A stretch of DNA of 64,000 nucleotides from the NCBI GenBank assembly GCA_027307335.1, contig DAHUXD010000060.1, positions 117,347 to 181,346 of the forward strand, given 5' to 3'. This document shows positions 8,444 through 17,959 of the stretch, in pieces. Every line of letters starts with the position of its first letter. Position 1 is the first letter of the stretch. The translations under genes were made by a program, and so were the position numbers. The stretch is from Acidobacteriota bacterium. Lineage in GTDB: Bacteria; Acidobacteriota; Thermoanaerobaculia; UBA5066; Gp7-AA6. The notes under the pieces were generated by a model. It was not told where the DNA came from. It saw only the letters and a list, made by a program, of their open reading frames with translations, and did not search any database.

Positions 8444-10944
8444 CCGAGCCGCCACCGTTCCCCGCTCACGTCGGCGCGTCGAGCGCCGCTTCTCACCGTC
8501 TCGTCTGCATCCACGGCCACTTCTACCAGCCTCCCCGCGAGAACCCGTGGCTCGAGGCGATCGAGAATCAGCCTTCGGCGTACCCGTACCACGACTGGAA
8601 CGAGCGCATCGCGGCCGAGTGCTACGCGCCCAACGCGAACGCGCGCATCCTCGACGGCGAGAACCGGATCGTCGCGATCGTCAACAACTACGCGTCGATG
8701 AGCTTCAACTTCGGGCCGACGCTGCTCTCCTGGCTCGAGGAGAAGGAGCCCGACGTCTACGAGGCGGTCCTCGCGGCGGATGCGGAGAGCCGCCGCCGCT
8801 TCTCGGGCCACGGCTCGGCGCTCGCGCAGCCGTACAACCACACGATCCTGCCGCTCTCGAACGACCGCGACCGGAAGACGCAGGTCGCGTGGGGCGTGCG
8901 CGACTTCGTCCGGCGCTTCGGCCGTCCGCCCGAGGGAATGTGGCTGCCCGAGACGGCCGTCGACCTGCCGACGCTCGAGGAGCTCGCCGCCGCCGGGATC
9001 GCGTTCACGATCCTCGCGCCGCACCAGGCGAGCCACGTGCGCCGCATCGGCGACGAGGACTGGCGCGAGGCCGCGGCGGCGTCGATCGACCCGACGATGC
9101 CGTACGCCGTGCCGCTTCCGTCCGGGAAGACCATCGCGGTCTTCTTCTACGACGGTCCGATCTCGCGCGCGATCGCGTTCGAGCGGCTCCTGACGACGGG
9201 GGAGCGCTTCGCCGAGCGCCTCGCCGGCGCCTTCTCGGCGGACGACCGACCGCAGCTCGTCCACGTCGCGACGGACGGCGAGACCTACGGGCATCACCAT
9301 CGTCACGGCGACATGGCGCTCGCGTACGCCCTCCACACGCTCACCGCCCGGAACCTCGCGACGCTCACCAATTACGGCGAGTTCCTGGAACGCCATCCCC
9401 CGACGAACGAAGCGCGCCTCGTCGAGCGCACCTCCTGGAGCTGCGCGCACGGCGTCGAGCGCTGGCGCAGCGACTGCGGCTGCCACTCGGGCCGCCATCC
9501 CGGCGGGACGCAGGCCTGGCGGGCGCCCCTCCGCGAGGCGCTCGACCAGCTGCGCGATGCCCTCGCGCCGCTCTGGGAGGAGCGGGCGGCACGTCTGCTG
9601 AAGGATCCCTGGCGGGCGCGCGACGGCTACATCGAGGTGCTCCTCGAGCGCTCCGCGCCCCGGGTGCGCCGCTTCTTCGAGGAACACGCGCTCCGTCCGC
9701 TCGATGACGCCGGGACGACGGAGGCGCTCGAGCTCCTCGAGATCCAGCGCCACGCGCAGTTGATGTACACGAGCTGCGGCTGGTTCTTCGACGACATCGG
9801 CGGCATCGAGGCGCGCCAGATCCTCCAGTACGCGGGCCGCGTGCTCCAGCTCGCGGACCGGCGCTTCGGTCCCGGCCTCGAGGCGCCGTTCCTCGAGGTC
9901 CTCGGCCGGGCCAGGAGCAACGTTCCGGACGTGGGCGACGGCCGGCGGATCTACGAGGAGACGGTGCTTCCGGCGGCCGTGTCGCTCGAGGCGGTCGGCG
10001 CGCACTACGGGGTGAGCTCTCTCTTCACCGACTACGAGGAGACGTCGCGGGTGTACTGCTACGGCGTCGAGCGTCGCGACGAGCGGCTCGTCGCGAGCGG
10101 GCGGGCGCGGCTCGCGCTCGGACGGGCCCTCGTGCGTTCCCTCGTCACCGGCGAGGCGAGGGAGATGGCGTACGGCGTCCTCCACCTCGGCGACCACAAT
10201 CTCTCCGGCGGCGCCGCGCCGTTTCCCGGCGAGGCCGAGTACGCGGCGCTCGTCGACGAGATCGCGGCGCCGTTCCAGCGCGCCGACCTCACGGAGACGC
10301 TCCGGCGCGTCGACCGGCGCTTCGGCTCGGGCGTCTACACGCTGCGCCTGCTCTTCCGGGACGAGCAGCAGCGCGTCCTCGGCCGCATCCTGAGCACCGT
10401 GCTGTCGGCCGCCGACGCGGTCTACCGCGAGGTCTACGAGGAGCACGCCCCGCTCATGCGATTCCTCTCGAGCCACGGCATCTCCCAGCCGCGGGGCTTC
10501 CGCATGGCGGCGGAGCTCGCGCTCAACACGAGCCTGAAGGAGGCGCTCGAGGCGCCGTCGCCCGAACCCGCCCGTCTCGCCGCGATCCTCGAGGAAGCGA
10601 GGGACGTCGGCGTCGCCCTCCACGAGGACGGCCTCGGGCTGTCGGTGTCGCACACGCTCGAGCGACTGGCGGAGGGCCTGCGGGGGGATCCCGCCGATCT
10701 CGCCCGGCTCGAGGAGCTCGAGGCGGTCGTCGATCTGGCACGGCAGTTGCCTTTCGAAGTGGACTTCTGGCAGGTCCAGAACGTCTATTACCGGCTCCTC
10801 CGCAGCCTGTGGCCCGGCGGGCGCCGGGAGGCGGAGACAGGTTCCGAGGATGCGCGGAAGTGGACGAAGAGGTTCCTGGCGCTCGGCGAGAAGCTCTCGG
10901 TGAAGACGACCGGCGATCCCGTCGAGCCAGCCGCAGATCGCTGA
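8440..10944 (+). CDS. GH57-like glycoside hydrolase with DUF3536 domain
   Basis: This 834-residue protein begins with the GH57-type motif HGHFYQPPRENPW (residues about 25-37). It carries WLPE with a candidate catalytic Glu at 171 and ATDGETYGHHH further on. The C-terminal two thirds belong to DUF3536, whose function is unknown to me. GH57 enzymes act on alpha-glucans as amylases, 4-alpha-glucanotransferases or branching enzymes. Its position, coupled to glgB by a 4-bp overlap and followed by phosphorylase and glucanotransferase genes, suggests glycogen remodelling in the cytoplasm; no signal peptide is seen. The exact reaction cannot be told from sequence. Confidence 0.85.
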   Translation: MTEPPPFPAHVGASSAASHRLVCIHGHFYQPPRENPWLEAIENQPSAYPYHDWNERIAAECYAPNANARILDGENRIVAIVNNYASMSFNFGPTLLSWLEEKEPDVYEAVLAADAESRRRFSGHGSALAQPYNHTILPLSNDRDRKTQVAWGVRDFVRRFGRPPEGMWLPETAVDLPTLEELAAAGIAFTILAPHQASHVRRIGDEDWREAAAASIDPTMPYAVPLPSGKTIAVFFYDGPISRAIAFERLLTTGERFAERLAGAFSADDRPQLVHVATDGETYGHHHRHGDMALAYALHTLTARNLATLTNYGEFLERHPPTNEARLVERTSWSCAHGVERWRSDCGCHSGRHPGGTQAWRAPLREALDQLRDALAPLWEERAARLLKDPWRARDGYIEVLLERSAPRVRRFFEEHALRPLDDAGTTEALELLEIQRHAQLMYTSCGWFFDDIGGIEARQILQYAGRVLQLADRRFGPGLEAPFLEVLGRARSNVPDVGDGRRIYEETVLPAAVSLEAVGAHYGVSSLFTDYEETSRVYCYGVERRDERLVASGRARLALGRALVRSLVTGEAREMAYGVLHLGDHNLSGGAAPFPGEAEYAALVDEIAAPFQRADLTETLRRVDRRFGSGVYTLRLLFRDEQQRVLGRILSTVLSAADAVYREVYEEHAPLMRFLSSHGISQPRGFRMAAELALNTSLKEALEAPSPEPARLAAILEEARDVGVALHEDGLGLSVSHTLERLAEGLRGDPADLARLEELEAVVDLARQLPFEVDFWQVQNVYYRLLRSLWPGGRREAETGSEDARKWTKRFLALGEKLSVKTTGDPVEPAADR

Positions 10945-10955
10945 TCCCACAGGAC

Positions 10956-10983
10956 TTGGTGTTCGAGAACGCTCTGCTACACT
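10956..10983 (+). promoter_or_regulatory. Putative sigma-70-like promoter for glgP
   Basis: TTGGTG (10956-10961) and TACACT (10978-10983) are separated by 16 bp, giving a recognisable -35/-10 pair. The -10 ends 11 nt before the GTG start, so the leader would be only a few bases. Confidence 0.45.
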
Positions 10984-10994
10984 ACAGGTAGTCT

Positions 10995-13538
10995 GTGACG
11001 CCCGTACTCGAAAAGGCATTCCGGGTTTCCGGTGTCCCCGAGAAGCTCCTTCCTCTCTTCGCCCTCTCGCATGACCTGCGATGGACGTGGCGGGAGGACC
11101 TGCGCGCCCTGTTCGAGGTGCTCGATCCGGAGGCCTGGCGGCGGGCGGGGGGCAACCCCGTGCGTCTCTTCCGCGAGGTGCCGGCGGACCGGCTCTGGCG
11201 CGCCGGCGAGGACCAGACGTACCAGTCCGAGCTTCTCGCGGCCGTCCGGCGGCTCTCCGAGGAGGACCTGGCCGAACCGAAGCACCTCGCCGCGCGCGAG
11301 CTCGTCGCGCGGGGCGAGCGCATCGCCTACTTCTCGGCGGAGTTCGGCCTGACCGAGATCCTTCCGATCTACGCGGGCGGCCTCGGCGTCCTGGCGGGGG
11401 ACCACCTGAAGTCGGCGAGCGACCTCGGCGTTCCGATCGTCGGCGTCGGGATCTTCTACCGCGAAGGTTACTTCCGCCAGGTCGTCGACGCCGACGGCAT
11501 GCAGCACGAGGCGTACCCCGTTCTCGAGCCCGACGAACTCCCGCTCTCGGTCGCGGAGACGCCCGACGGGAGCCCCCCGGTCGTCACGGTGGAGCTCGCG
11601 GGGCGGACCGTGCGGCTGCTCATCCGCGCCGCGAAGGTCGGCCGCGTGCCGCTGTACCTGCTCGACTCGAACCTGCCGGAGAACGACCCGCCGGACCGCG
11701 AGGTCACCGGGAAGCTCTACGGCGGCGGACACGAGAACCGCCTGCAACAGGAGATCGTCCTCGGCATCGGGGGCTCGCGCGCGCTCGACAAGGTCGGCGT
11801 GTCGCCGACCATCCGCCACATCAACGAGGGGCACGCCGCCTTCGTCTCGCTCGAGAAGATCCGCCGGCTCGTCCAGGAGGAGCAGCTCTCCTTCGCCGAG
11901 GCCCGCGAGGTCGCGACCACCGGCAACATCTTCACGACGCACACGCCGGTCCCCGCGGGCATCGACGTCTTCACGCCCGAGCTGTTGTGGAAATACTTCG
12001 GCGCGTACGTCAACGAGCTCGGGATCTCGTTCGACGAGTTCTTCGACCTCGGCCGCGAGGTCGGCGACACCGGCCGAGAGCTCTTCTCGATGGCGGTGCT
12101 CGCGATGCGGCTGTCGACGCACCAGAACGCCGTGTCGCGCCTGCACGCGGGCGTGTCGCGGAAGCTCTGGCGCGGGGTGACGCCGGACCTGCCGCTCTCC
12201 GAGGTGCCGATCAAGCCGATCACGAACGGCGTCCACGCGGCGACCTGGCCGGCGCCGTCGGTCGCCGCGACGGGCGTGGTCGACCGGCCCGAGGACGTCG
12301 ACCGCGGCGAGCTGTGGCGCGCGCACGAGGAGCTCCGCGGCCGGCTCGTCGCGGCGTGCCGGCAGAAGCTCGTCGACGAGAAGAAGCGGCTCGGCGGGCG
12401 CGACGAGGACGTGGCGGAGGCGGCTCGGGCGCTCGATCCCCGCGCGCTGACGATCGGTTTCGCGCGCCGGTTCGCCACGTACAAGCGCGCGACGCTGCTC
12501 TTCCGCGAGCCCAAGCGGCTCGAGTACCTGCTGCACCAGATCGGCCGGCCCGTGCAGATCCTCTTCGCCGGGAAGGCGCACCCTCGGGACGAGGCCGGCA
12601 AGGACTTCCTGCGGGCCGTGGCCGTCGCCGCCGAGCGCGCCGAGTTCCGCGGCCGCATCGCGTTCCTGCCGGACTACGACATGGCGCTCGCGCGCCTGCT
12701 CGTCCAGGGCTGCGACGTGTGGCTGAACACGCCCGAGCGGCCGCGCGAGGCGTCCGGCACCTCGGGCATGAAGGCCGCGATGAACGGCGCCCTGAACCTC
12801 TCGGTGCTCGACGGCTGGTGGGACGAGGCGCCGCACGACGAGGCCGGCTTCGTCGTCGGCGACGCGAAGGACGGCTCGAGCGACGAGGAGATCGCCCAGT
12901 CGCTCTACGACATCCTCGAGAAGCGGGTCCTCCCCATGTTCTTCGACCGGGACGCGTCGGGTCTCCCGCAGCGCTGGATCGACCGCATGATCGTCGCCGC
13001 GTCGAAGATCGCGAAGGCGTACTCGTCCGACCGGATGCTGTCGGAATACCTCGAGCAGTGCTACGTGCCGGGCGCGTTCCACCGCCGGGCGCTGAAGGGC
13101 GTCGACCGCGAGCCGCTTCGGCGCCTGGTCGCCTGGAAGGAGCGGGTGCGCGCGGCGTGGCCGCAGGTCCAGTTCGAGAACGTCTCGATCGAGCCCGACC
13201 CCTCGTCGCTGCCGACGGCGGCCGCGTTCGAGATCGAGGCGCGCGTGCGCCTGGGGCCGCTCGACGCCGCCGACGTCTCGGTCGAGCTCTTCGAGGGGCC
13301 CGTCGAGCCGGACGGGAAGCTGGAGTCCGGCGCCGCCGTGCGCCTCGAACCGGCCGGGCGCGAGGGGGAGACGGGCGTCTTCCGCCTGACGCACCGCAAG
13401 CCGTCGGGGGAGGGGCTCGGCTACACGCTGCGCCTGCGCCCCTTCCACGCGAGCCTCGCGCACCCCAACGAGACCGGCATGATGACCTGGTGGCGCGGGA
13501 CGAGCCGGGAGGCGAAGAGATACACGACGCCGGCGTAA
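10995..13538 (+). CDS. glgP: Alpha-glucan (glycogen/maltodextrin) phosphorylase, GT35
   Basis: It releases glucose-1-phosphate from alpha-1,4-glucans using pyridoxal phosphate. The 847-residue protein carries the PLP site EASGTSGMKAAMNGA with the lysine near residue 593. The N-terminus (LFALSHDLRWTW) matches the DUF3417-containing 'alpha-glucan family phosphorylase' branch rather than the classical MalP/GlgP branch. The C-terminal extension (from about residue 720) looks like a beta-rich domain common in this branch. GTG at 10995 is the first start after a clear promoter. It works with the neighbouring branching enzyme and glucanotransferase in glycogen turnover. Confidence 0.93.
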   Translation: MTPVLEKAFRVSGVPEKLLPLFALSHDLRWTWREDLRALFEVLDPEAWRRAGGNPVRLFREVPADRLWRAGEDQTYQSELLAAVRRLSEEDLAEPKHLAARELVARGERIAYFSAEFGLTEILPIYAGGLGVLAGDHLKSASDLGVPIVGVGIFYREGYFRQVVDADGMQHEAYPVLEPDELPLSVAETPDGSPPVVTVELAGRTVRLLIRAAKVGRVPLYLLDSNLPENDPPDREVTGKLYGGGHENRLQQEIVLGIGGSRALDKVGVSPTIRHINEGHAAFVSLEKIRRLVQEEQLSFAEAREVATTGNIFTTHTPVPAGIDVFTPELLWKYFGAYVNELGISFDEFFDLGREVGDTGRELFSMAVLAMRLSTHQNAVSRLHAGVSRKLWRGVTPDLPLSEVPIKPITNGVHAATWPAPSVAATGVVDRPEDVDRGELWRAHEELRGRLVAACRQKLVDEKKRLGGRDEDVAEAARALDPRALTIGFARRFATYKRATLLFREPKRLEYLLHQIGRPVQILFAGKAHPRDEAGKDFLRAVAVAAERAEFRGRIAFLPDYDMALARLLVQGCDVWLNTPERPREASGTSGMKAAMNGALNLSVLDGWWDEAPHDEAGFVVGDAKDGSSDEEIAQSLYDILEKRVLPMFFDRDASGLPQRWIDRMIVAASKIAKAYSSDRMLSEYLEQCYVPGAFHRRALKGVDREPLRRLVAWKERVRAAWPQVQFENVSIEPDPSSLPTAAAFEIEARVRLGPLDAADVSVELFEGPVEPDGKLESGAAVRLEPAGREGETGVFRLTHRKPSGEGLGYTLRLRPFHASLAHPNETGMMTWWRGTSREAKRYTTPA

Positions 13539-13673
13539 CGTTCTGGCTCGAAGTCTCGATATCCGGACTCGGCGAACCGACGAGCGTTGTGACTTGGGTT
13601 CGGGAAACCGCCCATGTTCTTCCCGGCGGTTCGGTGGACGTCGCGGCCTCGGGAACAGGACACTGACGACGCG
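13539..13673 (+). other. Intergenic region between glgP and malQ
   Basis: These 135 bp contain no gene that I can support. A weak 7-bp inverted repeat (AACCGCC 13606-13612, GGCGGTT 13625-13631) could fold but has no T-tract. GGAACAGGA at 13651-13659 may contribute to malQ translation. Confidence 0.3.
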
Positions 13674-15194
13674 ATGACGCGCTCCGCGGGCATCCTCCTG
13701 CATCCCACGTCGCTCCCCGGCCGCTCGCCGATCGGCGACGTCGGTCCCCCGGCCGAACGCTTCCTCGACTGGGCGGCGTCCGCCGGTCAGACGCTCTGGC
13801 AGATCCTGCCGCTCGGGCCGACGGGCGCCGGCAGCTCGCCGTACACGAGCGCGTCCGCGTTCGCCGGCAACCCGCTCCTGATCTCGCCCGAGCGCCTCGT
13901 CGAGGACGGGCTCGTCGCCCGCGCGGCGCTCGACGGCGCGCCGCTGTCCGAGGGGCGCGTGGACTACGACGCCGCGCGGCGCTGGAAGGAGGGGATCCTC
14001 CGCGCCGCGTGGGCGCGGTTCCAGGCCGGTGCGGCGCCGGCGCTGCGCGAAGAGCTCGCCACTTTTCTGAATGCTCCAGACCAGCTTGCCTGGCTCGACG
14101 ACTGGGCGCGCTTCGTCGCGCTCAAGCGGCGCTTCGGGGAGCGGCCGTGGACCGGCTGGGGCCCCGACCTCGCGTTCCGCGAGCCGGACGCGCTCGCCGC
14201 GGCGGACGCGGAACTCTCGGCGGAGGTCGCCTACGAGCGCTTCGTCCAGTTCGTGTTCTTCCGGCAGTGGGGGCGGCTGCGCGAGAGCGCGGCGGCGCGC
14301 GGGATCGCGATCCTCGGCGACATCCCGATCTACGTCGCGCACGACAGCGCCGACGTGTGGGCGAACCAGGACCTCTTCGAGCTCGACGGAACCGGGCTGC
14401 CGACCTCGGTCGCCGGCGTGCCGCCCGACTACTTCAGCGCGACCGGGCAGCTCTGGGGCAATCCCCTGTACCGCTGGGAACGGCTCGAGGAGCAGGGATA
14501 CGCCTGGTGGATCGCGCGCATCCGGACCTGCCTCTCGCGGAGCGACCTGCTGCGCATCGATCACTTCCGCGCGTTCGAGGCGTACTGGTCGGTGCCGGCC
14601 CTCGAGAAGACCGCGCTCGCCGGCCACTGGGTGTCGGGCCCGGGGCGGCGCCTCTTCGACGCGGCGTCGACGGCGCTGGGGCCGCTCCCCATCGTGGCCG
14701 AGGACCTCGGCGACATCACGCCGGAGGTGAGGGCGCTCTTGACCGAGCTCGGTTATCCCGGCATGAAGGTGCTCCAGTTCGCCTTCTACGCCGCCGACAG
14801 CGAGTACCTGCCGCACCGCCACGTGCCGAACTCCGTCGTCTATTCGGGCACCCACGACAACGATACGGCGCGCGGCTGGTATGCGGCGCTGAAGCCCGAG
14901 GAGCGCGAGCGCGTCTGGGACTACCTCGGGAGCGACGGCGCCGGGATCGAGTGGGCGCTCGCGCGGGCGGCGTACGCGTCGGTCGCCGAGCGGGCGATCG
15001 TGCCGATGCAGGACGTGCTCTCGCTCGGGAGCGAGGCGCGCATGAACACACCGTCGGAGCCCGCGGACAACTGGCGCTGGCGCGCGCCCTGGAACGCGTG
15101 GCGCCCCGACCTCGCGGACCGGCTGAGACGGATGGCGACGCTGGCGGGCCGGTTTTCTACGCCTCCGCCAGAAACATCGACAGCAGCGCGCTGA
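13674..15194 (+). CDS. malQ: 4-alpha-glucanotransferase (amylomaltase, GH77)
   Basis: It disproportionates maltodextrins by transferring alpha-1,4-glucan chains. The 506-residue protein begins with the typical RSAGILLHPTSLPG motif and has the catalytic Asp near residue 296 (RIDHFRAFEAYW), Glu near 343 (VAEDLGDIT) and the GTHDNDT motif. The ATG at 13674 is chosen because the conserved family start follows at once; a 20-codon upstream extension to 13614 lacks family similarity. The 3' end overlaps the convergent holin-like gene by 38 bp. It completes the glycogen cluster. Confidence 0.94.
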   Translation: MTRSAGILLHPTSLPGRSPIGDVGPPAERFLDWAASAGQTLWQILPLGPTGAGSSPYTSASAFAGNPLLISPERLVEDGLVARAALDGAPLSEGRVDYDAARRWKEGILRAAWARFQAGAAPALREELATFLNAPDQLAWLDDWARFVALKRRFGERPWTGWGPDLAFREPDALAAADAELSAEVAYERFVQFVFFRQWGRLRESAAARGIAILGDIPIYVAHDSADVWANQDLFELDGTGLPTSVAGVPPDYFSATGQLWGNPLYRWERLEEQGYAWWIARIRTCLSRSDLLRIDHFRAFEAYWSVPALEKTALAGHWVSGPGRRLFDAASTALGPLPIVAEDLGDITPEVRALLTELGYPGMKVLQFAFYAADSEYLPHRHVPNSVVYSGTHDNDTARGWYAALKPEERERVWDYLGSDGAGIEWALARAAYASVAERAIVPMQDVLSLGSEARMNTPSEPADNWRWRAPWNAWRPDLADRLRRMATLAGRFSTPPPETSTAAR

Positions 15195-15516
15195 CGATCG
15201 AGACGACGAGGGCACCGAGGATCGCGGAGAGACAGCCGTCCACGTGGAAGTGGAGGCCGAGCGCGCCCGCGATCCCGCTCGTCAAGAGCAGCATCAGCCC
15301 GTTGACGACGAACGCGAAGAGGCCGAGCGTCAGGAGAATCAGCGGCAGCGACAGGAGCTTGACGACCGGGCGGATGAACGCGTTGACGAGGCCGAAGATG
15401 AGGGCCACGCCGAGGAACGGGCCCCAGTCCGCCGATGCGTAGGTAATCCCGGGGACGAGCCGCAGCGCGACCCAGAGCGCCGCCGCGTTGATGAGCCACC
15501 GGACCACGAACCGCAT
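15157..15516 (-). CDS. Small four-helix membrane protein, phage-holin-family (PF04020-like)
   Basis: This 119-residue protein has about four hydrophobic segments and the conserved NAFIRPVVKLLSLPL loop of the 'phage holin family' (also called the mycobacterial 4-TMS holin family). Despite the name, members are common chromosomal proteins, and nothing phage-related lies nearby. The function is unknown. It converges on malQ with a 38-bp overlap and diverges from the glycosylase gene with 27 bp between starts. Confidence 0.8.
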   Translation of the reverse strand: MRFVVRWLINAAALWVALRLVPGITYASADWGPFLGVALIFGLVNAFIRPVVKLLSLPLILLTLGLFAFVVNGLMLLLTSGIAGALGLHFHVDGCLSAILGALVVSIVSALLSMFLAEA

Positions 15517-15524
15517 GACGGCCC

Positions 15525-15530
15525 TAAGAT
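15525..15530 (+). promoter_or_regulatory. Putative -10 box of the DNA glycosylase gene
   Basis: TAAGAT ends 13 nt before the GTG start at 15544. No Shine-Dalgarno sequence lies between, so a very short leader is implied. Confidence 0.35.
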
Positions 15531-15543
15531 ATCGTCTCTTCGC

Positions 15544-16527
15544 GTGATCGTGACCGGACGCCTCGTTCCGGAGCGGCCCTACTCCCTCTCGCTCACCGCC
15601 GCACGGTACGCGCGCTTCCCCGAGGTGGTCGACCGCTTCGACGGCGCGCTGTACCGCCGCTTCCTGCCGTTGGGGCGGAGCGGCGCGCTCCTCTCGGTCC
15701 GGCAGGAGGGGCCGCCCGCGCGCGCGGTGCTCGCCTGGTCGCTCGAGGGGCCGGCCGCGGACGCGCCGCAGGCGACGTCGCTCGCGCGCCGCAGCCTCGA
15801 GGTCGCGCTCGGCGCGGCGCAGCCGGTCCGCGCCTTCTACCGCGCGCTCGTCGGCGACCCGGTCATCGGGCAGGCGATCCGCGACTTCCCGGGCCTGCGT
15901 GGCGCGGGCGTGCCGTCTCTCTGGGAGGCGCTCGTCACGGCGATCCTCGCCCAGCAAGTGAACCTCCGCTTCGCCTACGACATCCGCCGCGAGCTGGCGG
16001 AGACGTTCGGACGCCGGGCACGCTTCGGGGGCGAAACCTGGTTCGCGTTTCCCGAGCCGAAGGCGTTTTCGGGCGAGACGCGCCGCTCGATGCGGCGGTT
16101 CCGGCTCTCCGACTCGAAGGCCCGGGCGATCCTCGGCCTCGCGGAGGCGTTCGCGTCGGGGGCGCTCGACGAACCGGCGATCGCGGCGCTCGGCGACGAG
16201 GAGGCGATCGAACGCCTGACCTCCTTCCGGGGCGTCGGCCGCTGGACCGCCGAGATCGGGCTCCTGCGCGGGCTCGGCCGAACGGACGTGTTCCCGGCCG
16301 CGGACCTCGGCGTCGTGAAGTACCTCGCGCAGGGGCTCCTCGGCCGGCGGCTGCGCGCGAAGGAGGCGGACATGCGCCGGTGGGCGGAGCGGTGGAAGCC
16401 GTGGCGCGGCCTCGCGCTCGTCTACGGCTACGCGGAGCTCAATCGAAGGAGAGGGGAACGTCCTCGGCCAGCACCTCCTCGGCGTCGCCCGCCCGCTCGG
16501 GGAAGCGCGCCGCGACGAAGAGGTTGA
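15544..16527 (+). CDS. alkA: DNA-3-methyladenine glycosylase II (AlkA family)
   Basis: It excises alkylated bases in base excision repair. The 327-residue protein has an N-terminal AlkA-like domain, then the helix-hairpin-helix and catalytic region FRGVGRWTAE...FPAADLG with the catalytic Asp at about residue 254. The family fold ends near YGYAELN; the last 28 or so residues are Arg/Pro-rich and are encoded where the gene overlaps the convergent MFS gene by 89 bp, so this tail is probably a by-product of read-through into that gene. GTG 15544 is the only start that fits the conserved N-terminus. Confidence 0.88.
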   Translation: MIVTGRLVPERPYSLSLTAARYARFPEVVDRFDGALYRRFLPLGRSGALLSVRQEGPPARAVLAWSLEGPAADAPQATSLARRSLEVALGAAQPVRAFYRALVGDPVIGQAIRDFPGLRGAGVPSLWEALVTAILAQQVNLRFAYDIRRELAETFGRRARFGGETWFAFPEPKAFSGETRRSMRRFRLSDSKARAILGLAEAFASGALDEPAIAALGDEEAIERLTSFRGVGRWTAEIGLLRGLGRTDVFPAADLGVVKYLAQGLLGRRLRAKEADMRRWAERWKPWRGLALVYGYAELNRRRGERPRPAPPRRRPPARGSAPRRRG

Positions 16528-17959
16528 CGACGGCGAGCGCGCCGAGGATCCCGAACACCGGCAGGAGCGAGCGCTCGATCGCCACCCGGAAGGCCGCCGG
16601 CGTGACCGACGACGCGCCCCCGCCGGCGCCGCCGCCCGCGGCGAGCATCCGCCCGGCCGTCTCGGCCGCCGCGCCGAGACGCCGCTCGAGTCCGGCCGCG
16701 AGCAGCCCGCCGAGCGCGCCGACGCCGATCGAGCCGCCGACCGCGCGGAAGAACGGGACGAGGCTCGTCGCGACGCCGCGCTCCCGCTCGGCGACGACGT
16801 ACTGGATCGAGAGGACCTGGGCCATCGAGGACGGGCCGAGGCCCATGCCGACGACGGCGCACGCCGCCGAGATCCAGGGCACGGACGCGTTGAGGGAGGC
16901 GCCCGCGACGAGACCCGCGAGGCCGACGAGGATCAGCATCGCGCCCCACCGCGCCGTCCGGCGGAAGCCGAAGCGCACGATCAGGCGCGCCGCGAGCGTC
17001 GCGGACGCCGCCCAGAAGAAGACGAGGGGCGTGACGACCGCGCCGGCCGCGCCGGCCGTCCCGCCGCGCGCGCCCTGGACGAACAGCGGGACGAACGTGT
17101 CGACGCCGAAGATCGTCGTGCCGAGCAGGATCCCGCCGAGATAGGGGGCCGCGGTCTCGATCCGGCGGAAGAGGCCGGGCGGGATGAGCGGGTGCGCGCG
17201 CCTCGCTTGGAGCCGCGCGAACAGGGCGAGCGACGCCGCGGCGGCGGCCAAGAGCCCGAGTCGCGGGGCGACGCCCACGCCGGACTCTCCCGGCCGGTGG
17301 AGCACCGCGAACAGGAGCGCCGTCACGCCGCCCGCGAGCGTGGCCGCGCCGGCGAGATCGAGCGGATCGGGCAGCGGCGCGCGCGACTCGATCATCTGCG
17401 TCGCGACGAGCGTGAACGCGACGATCCCGAGCGGGATGTTGATCGTGAAGATCGAGCGCCAGCCGAGCGACATCGTCATCCACGCGCCGAGGAGAGGCCC
17501 CACGAGGCTCGCCGTCCCCCACACGCTCGAAAAGAGGCCCTGGACGCGGGCGCGCTCCTCGAGCGAGAACAGGTCTCCCGAGACCGTCAGCGCGATCGGC
17601 ACGAGCCCCGCGGCGCCGAGTCCCTGCAGGCCGCGCGCCGCAATCAACTGCGGCATCGAGCGGGCGAGGCCGCACGCGACGGCCCCCGTGAGGAACACGG
17701 AGATCGCGACGAGGAGGATCCGGCGCCGCCCGTAGATGTCGGCGAGCCTTCCGTAGATCGGCATCATCACCGTCGCCGTCAGCAGGTAGATCGAGAAGAC
17801 CCACGAGTAGAGCGGCAGGCCGCCGAGGTCGCCGATGATCGTCGGCATCGCGGTCGAGACGACGGTCGACTCGAACGACGCGAGCGCGGTCACGAGCACG
17901 AGCGCGATCGTCACGTTCCGGCGGCGCCGGGGATCGAACCGGGGCGGGGGAGCGCTCAC
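16439..17959 (-). CDS. MFS multidrug exporter, DHA2/EmrB-QacA type
   Basis: This 506-residue inner-membrane protein probably has 14 transmembrane segments. It carries MFS motif A (GRLADIYGRRR) after the second helix and a motif-C-like stretch (GTASLVGPLLGAWM), typical of drug/H+ antiporters. The substrate cannot be told. Its GTG start overlaps the vapC stop by 4 bp (GTGA), so the exporter is the third gene of a vapB-vapC-MFS unit, which is unusual. The 3' end overlaps the convergent alkA gene by 89 bp. Confidence 0.9.
   Translation of the reverse strand: MSAPPPRFDPRRRRNVTIALVLVTALASFESTVVSTAMPTIIGDLGGLPLYSWVFSIYLLTATVMMPIYGRLADIYGRRRILLVAISVFLTGAVACGLARSMPQLIAARGLQGLGAAGLVPIALTVSGDLFSLEERARVQGLFSSVWGTASLVGPLLGAWMTMSLGWRSIFTINIPLGIVAFTLVATQMIESRAPLPDPLDLAGAATLAGGVTALLFAVLHRPGESGVGVAPRLGLLAAAAASLALFARLQARRAHPLIPPGLFRRIETAAPYLGGILLGTTIFGVDTFVPLFVQGARGGTAGAAGAVVTPLVFFWAASATLAARLIVRFGFRRTARWGAMLILVGLAGLVAGASLNASVPWISAACAVVGMGLGPSSMAQVLSIQYVVAERERGVATSLVPFFRAVGGSIGVGALGGLLAAGLERRLGAAAETAGRMLAAGGGAGGGASSVTPAAFRVAIERSLLPVFGILGALAVVNLFVAARFPERAGDAEEVLAEDVPLSFD

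Noticed and set aside
13606..13631. Hairpin between glgP and malQ as a terminator
   Set aside because: The stem is only 7 bp, the loop 12 nt, and there is no T-tract.
10977..15215. A 1,412-codon antisense frame across glgP and malQ
   Set aside because: It is a high-GC shadow with Arg/Val/Leu-rich composition and no domain; both strands would be coding over genes with intact catalytic motifs.
15157..15516. Prophage remnant suggested by the 'phage holin family' name
   Set aside because: The family is widely chromosomal; no lysin, capsid, integrase or attachment site is nearby.
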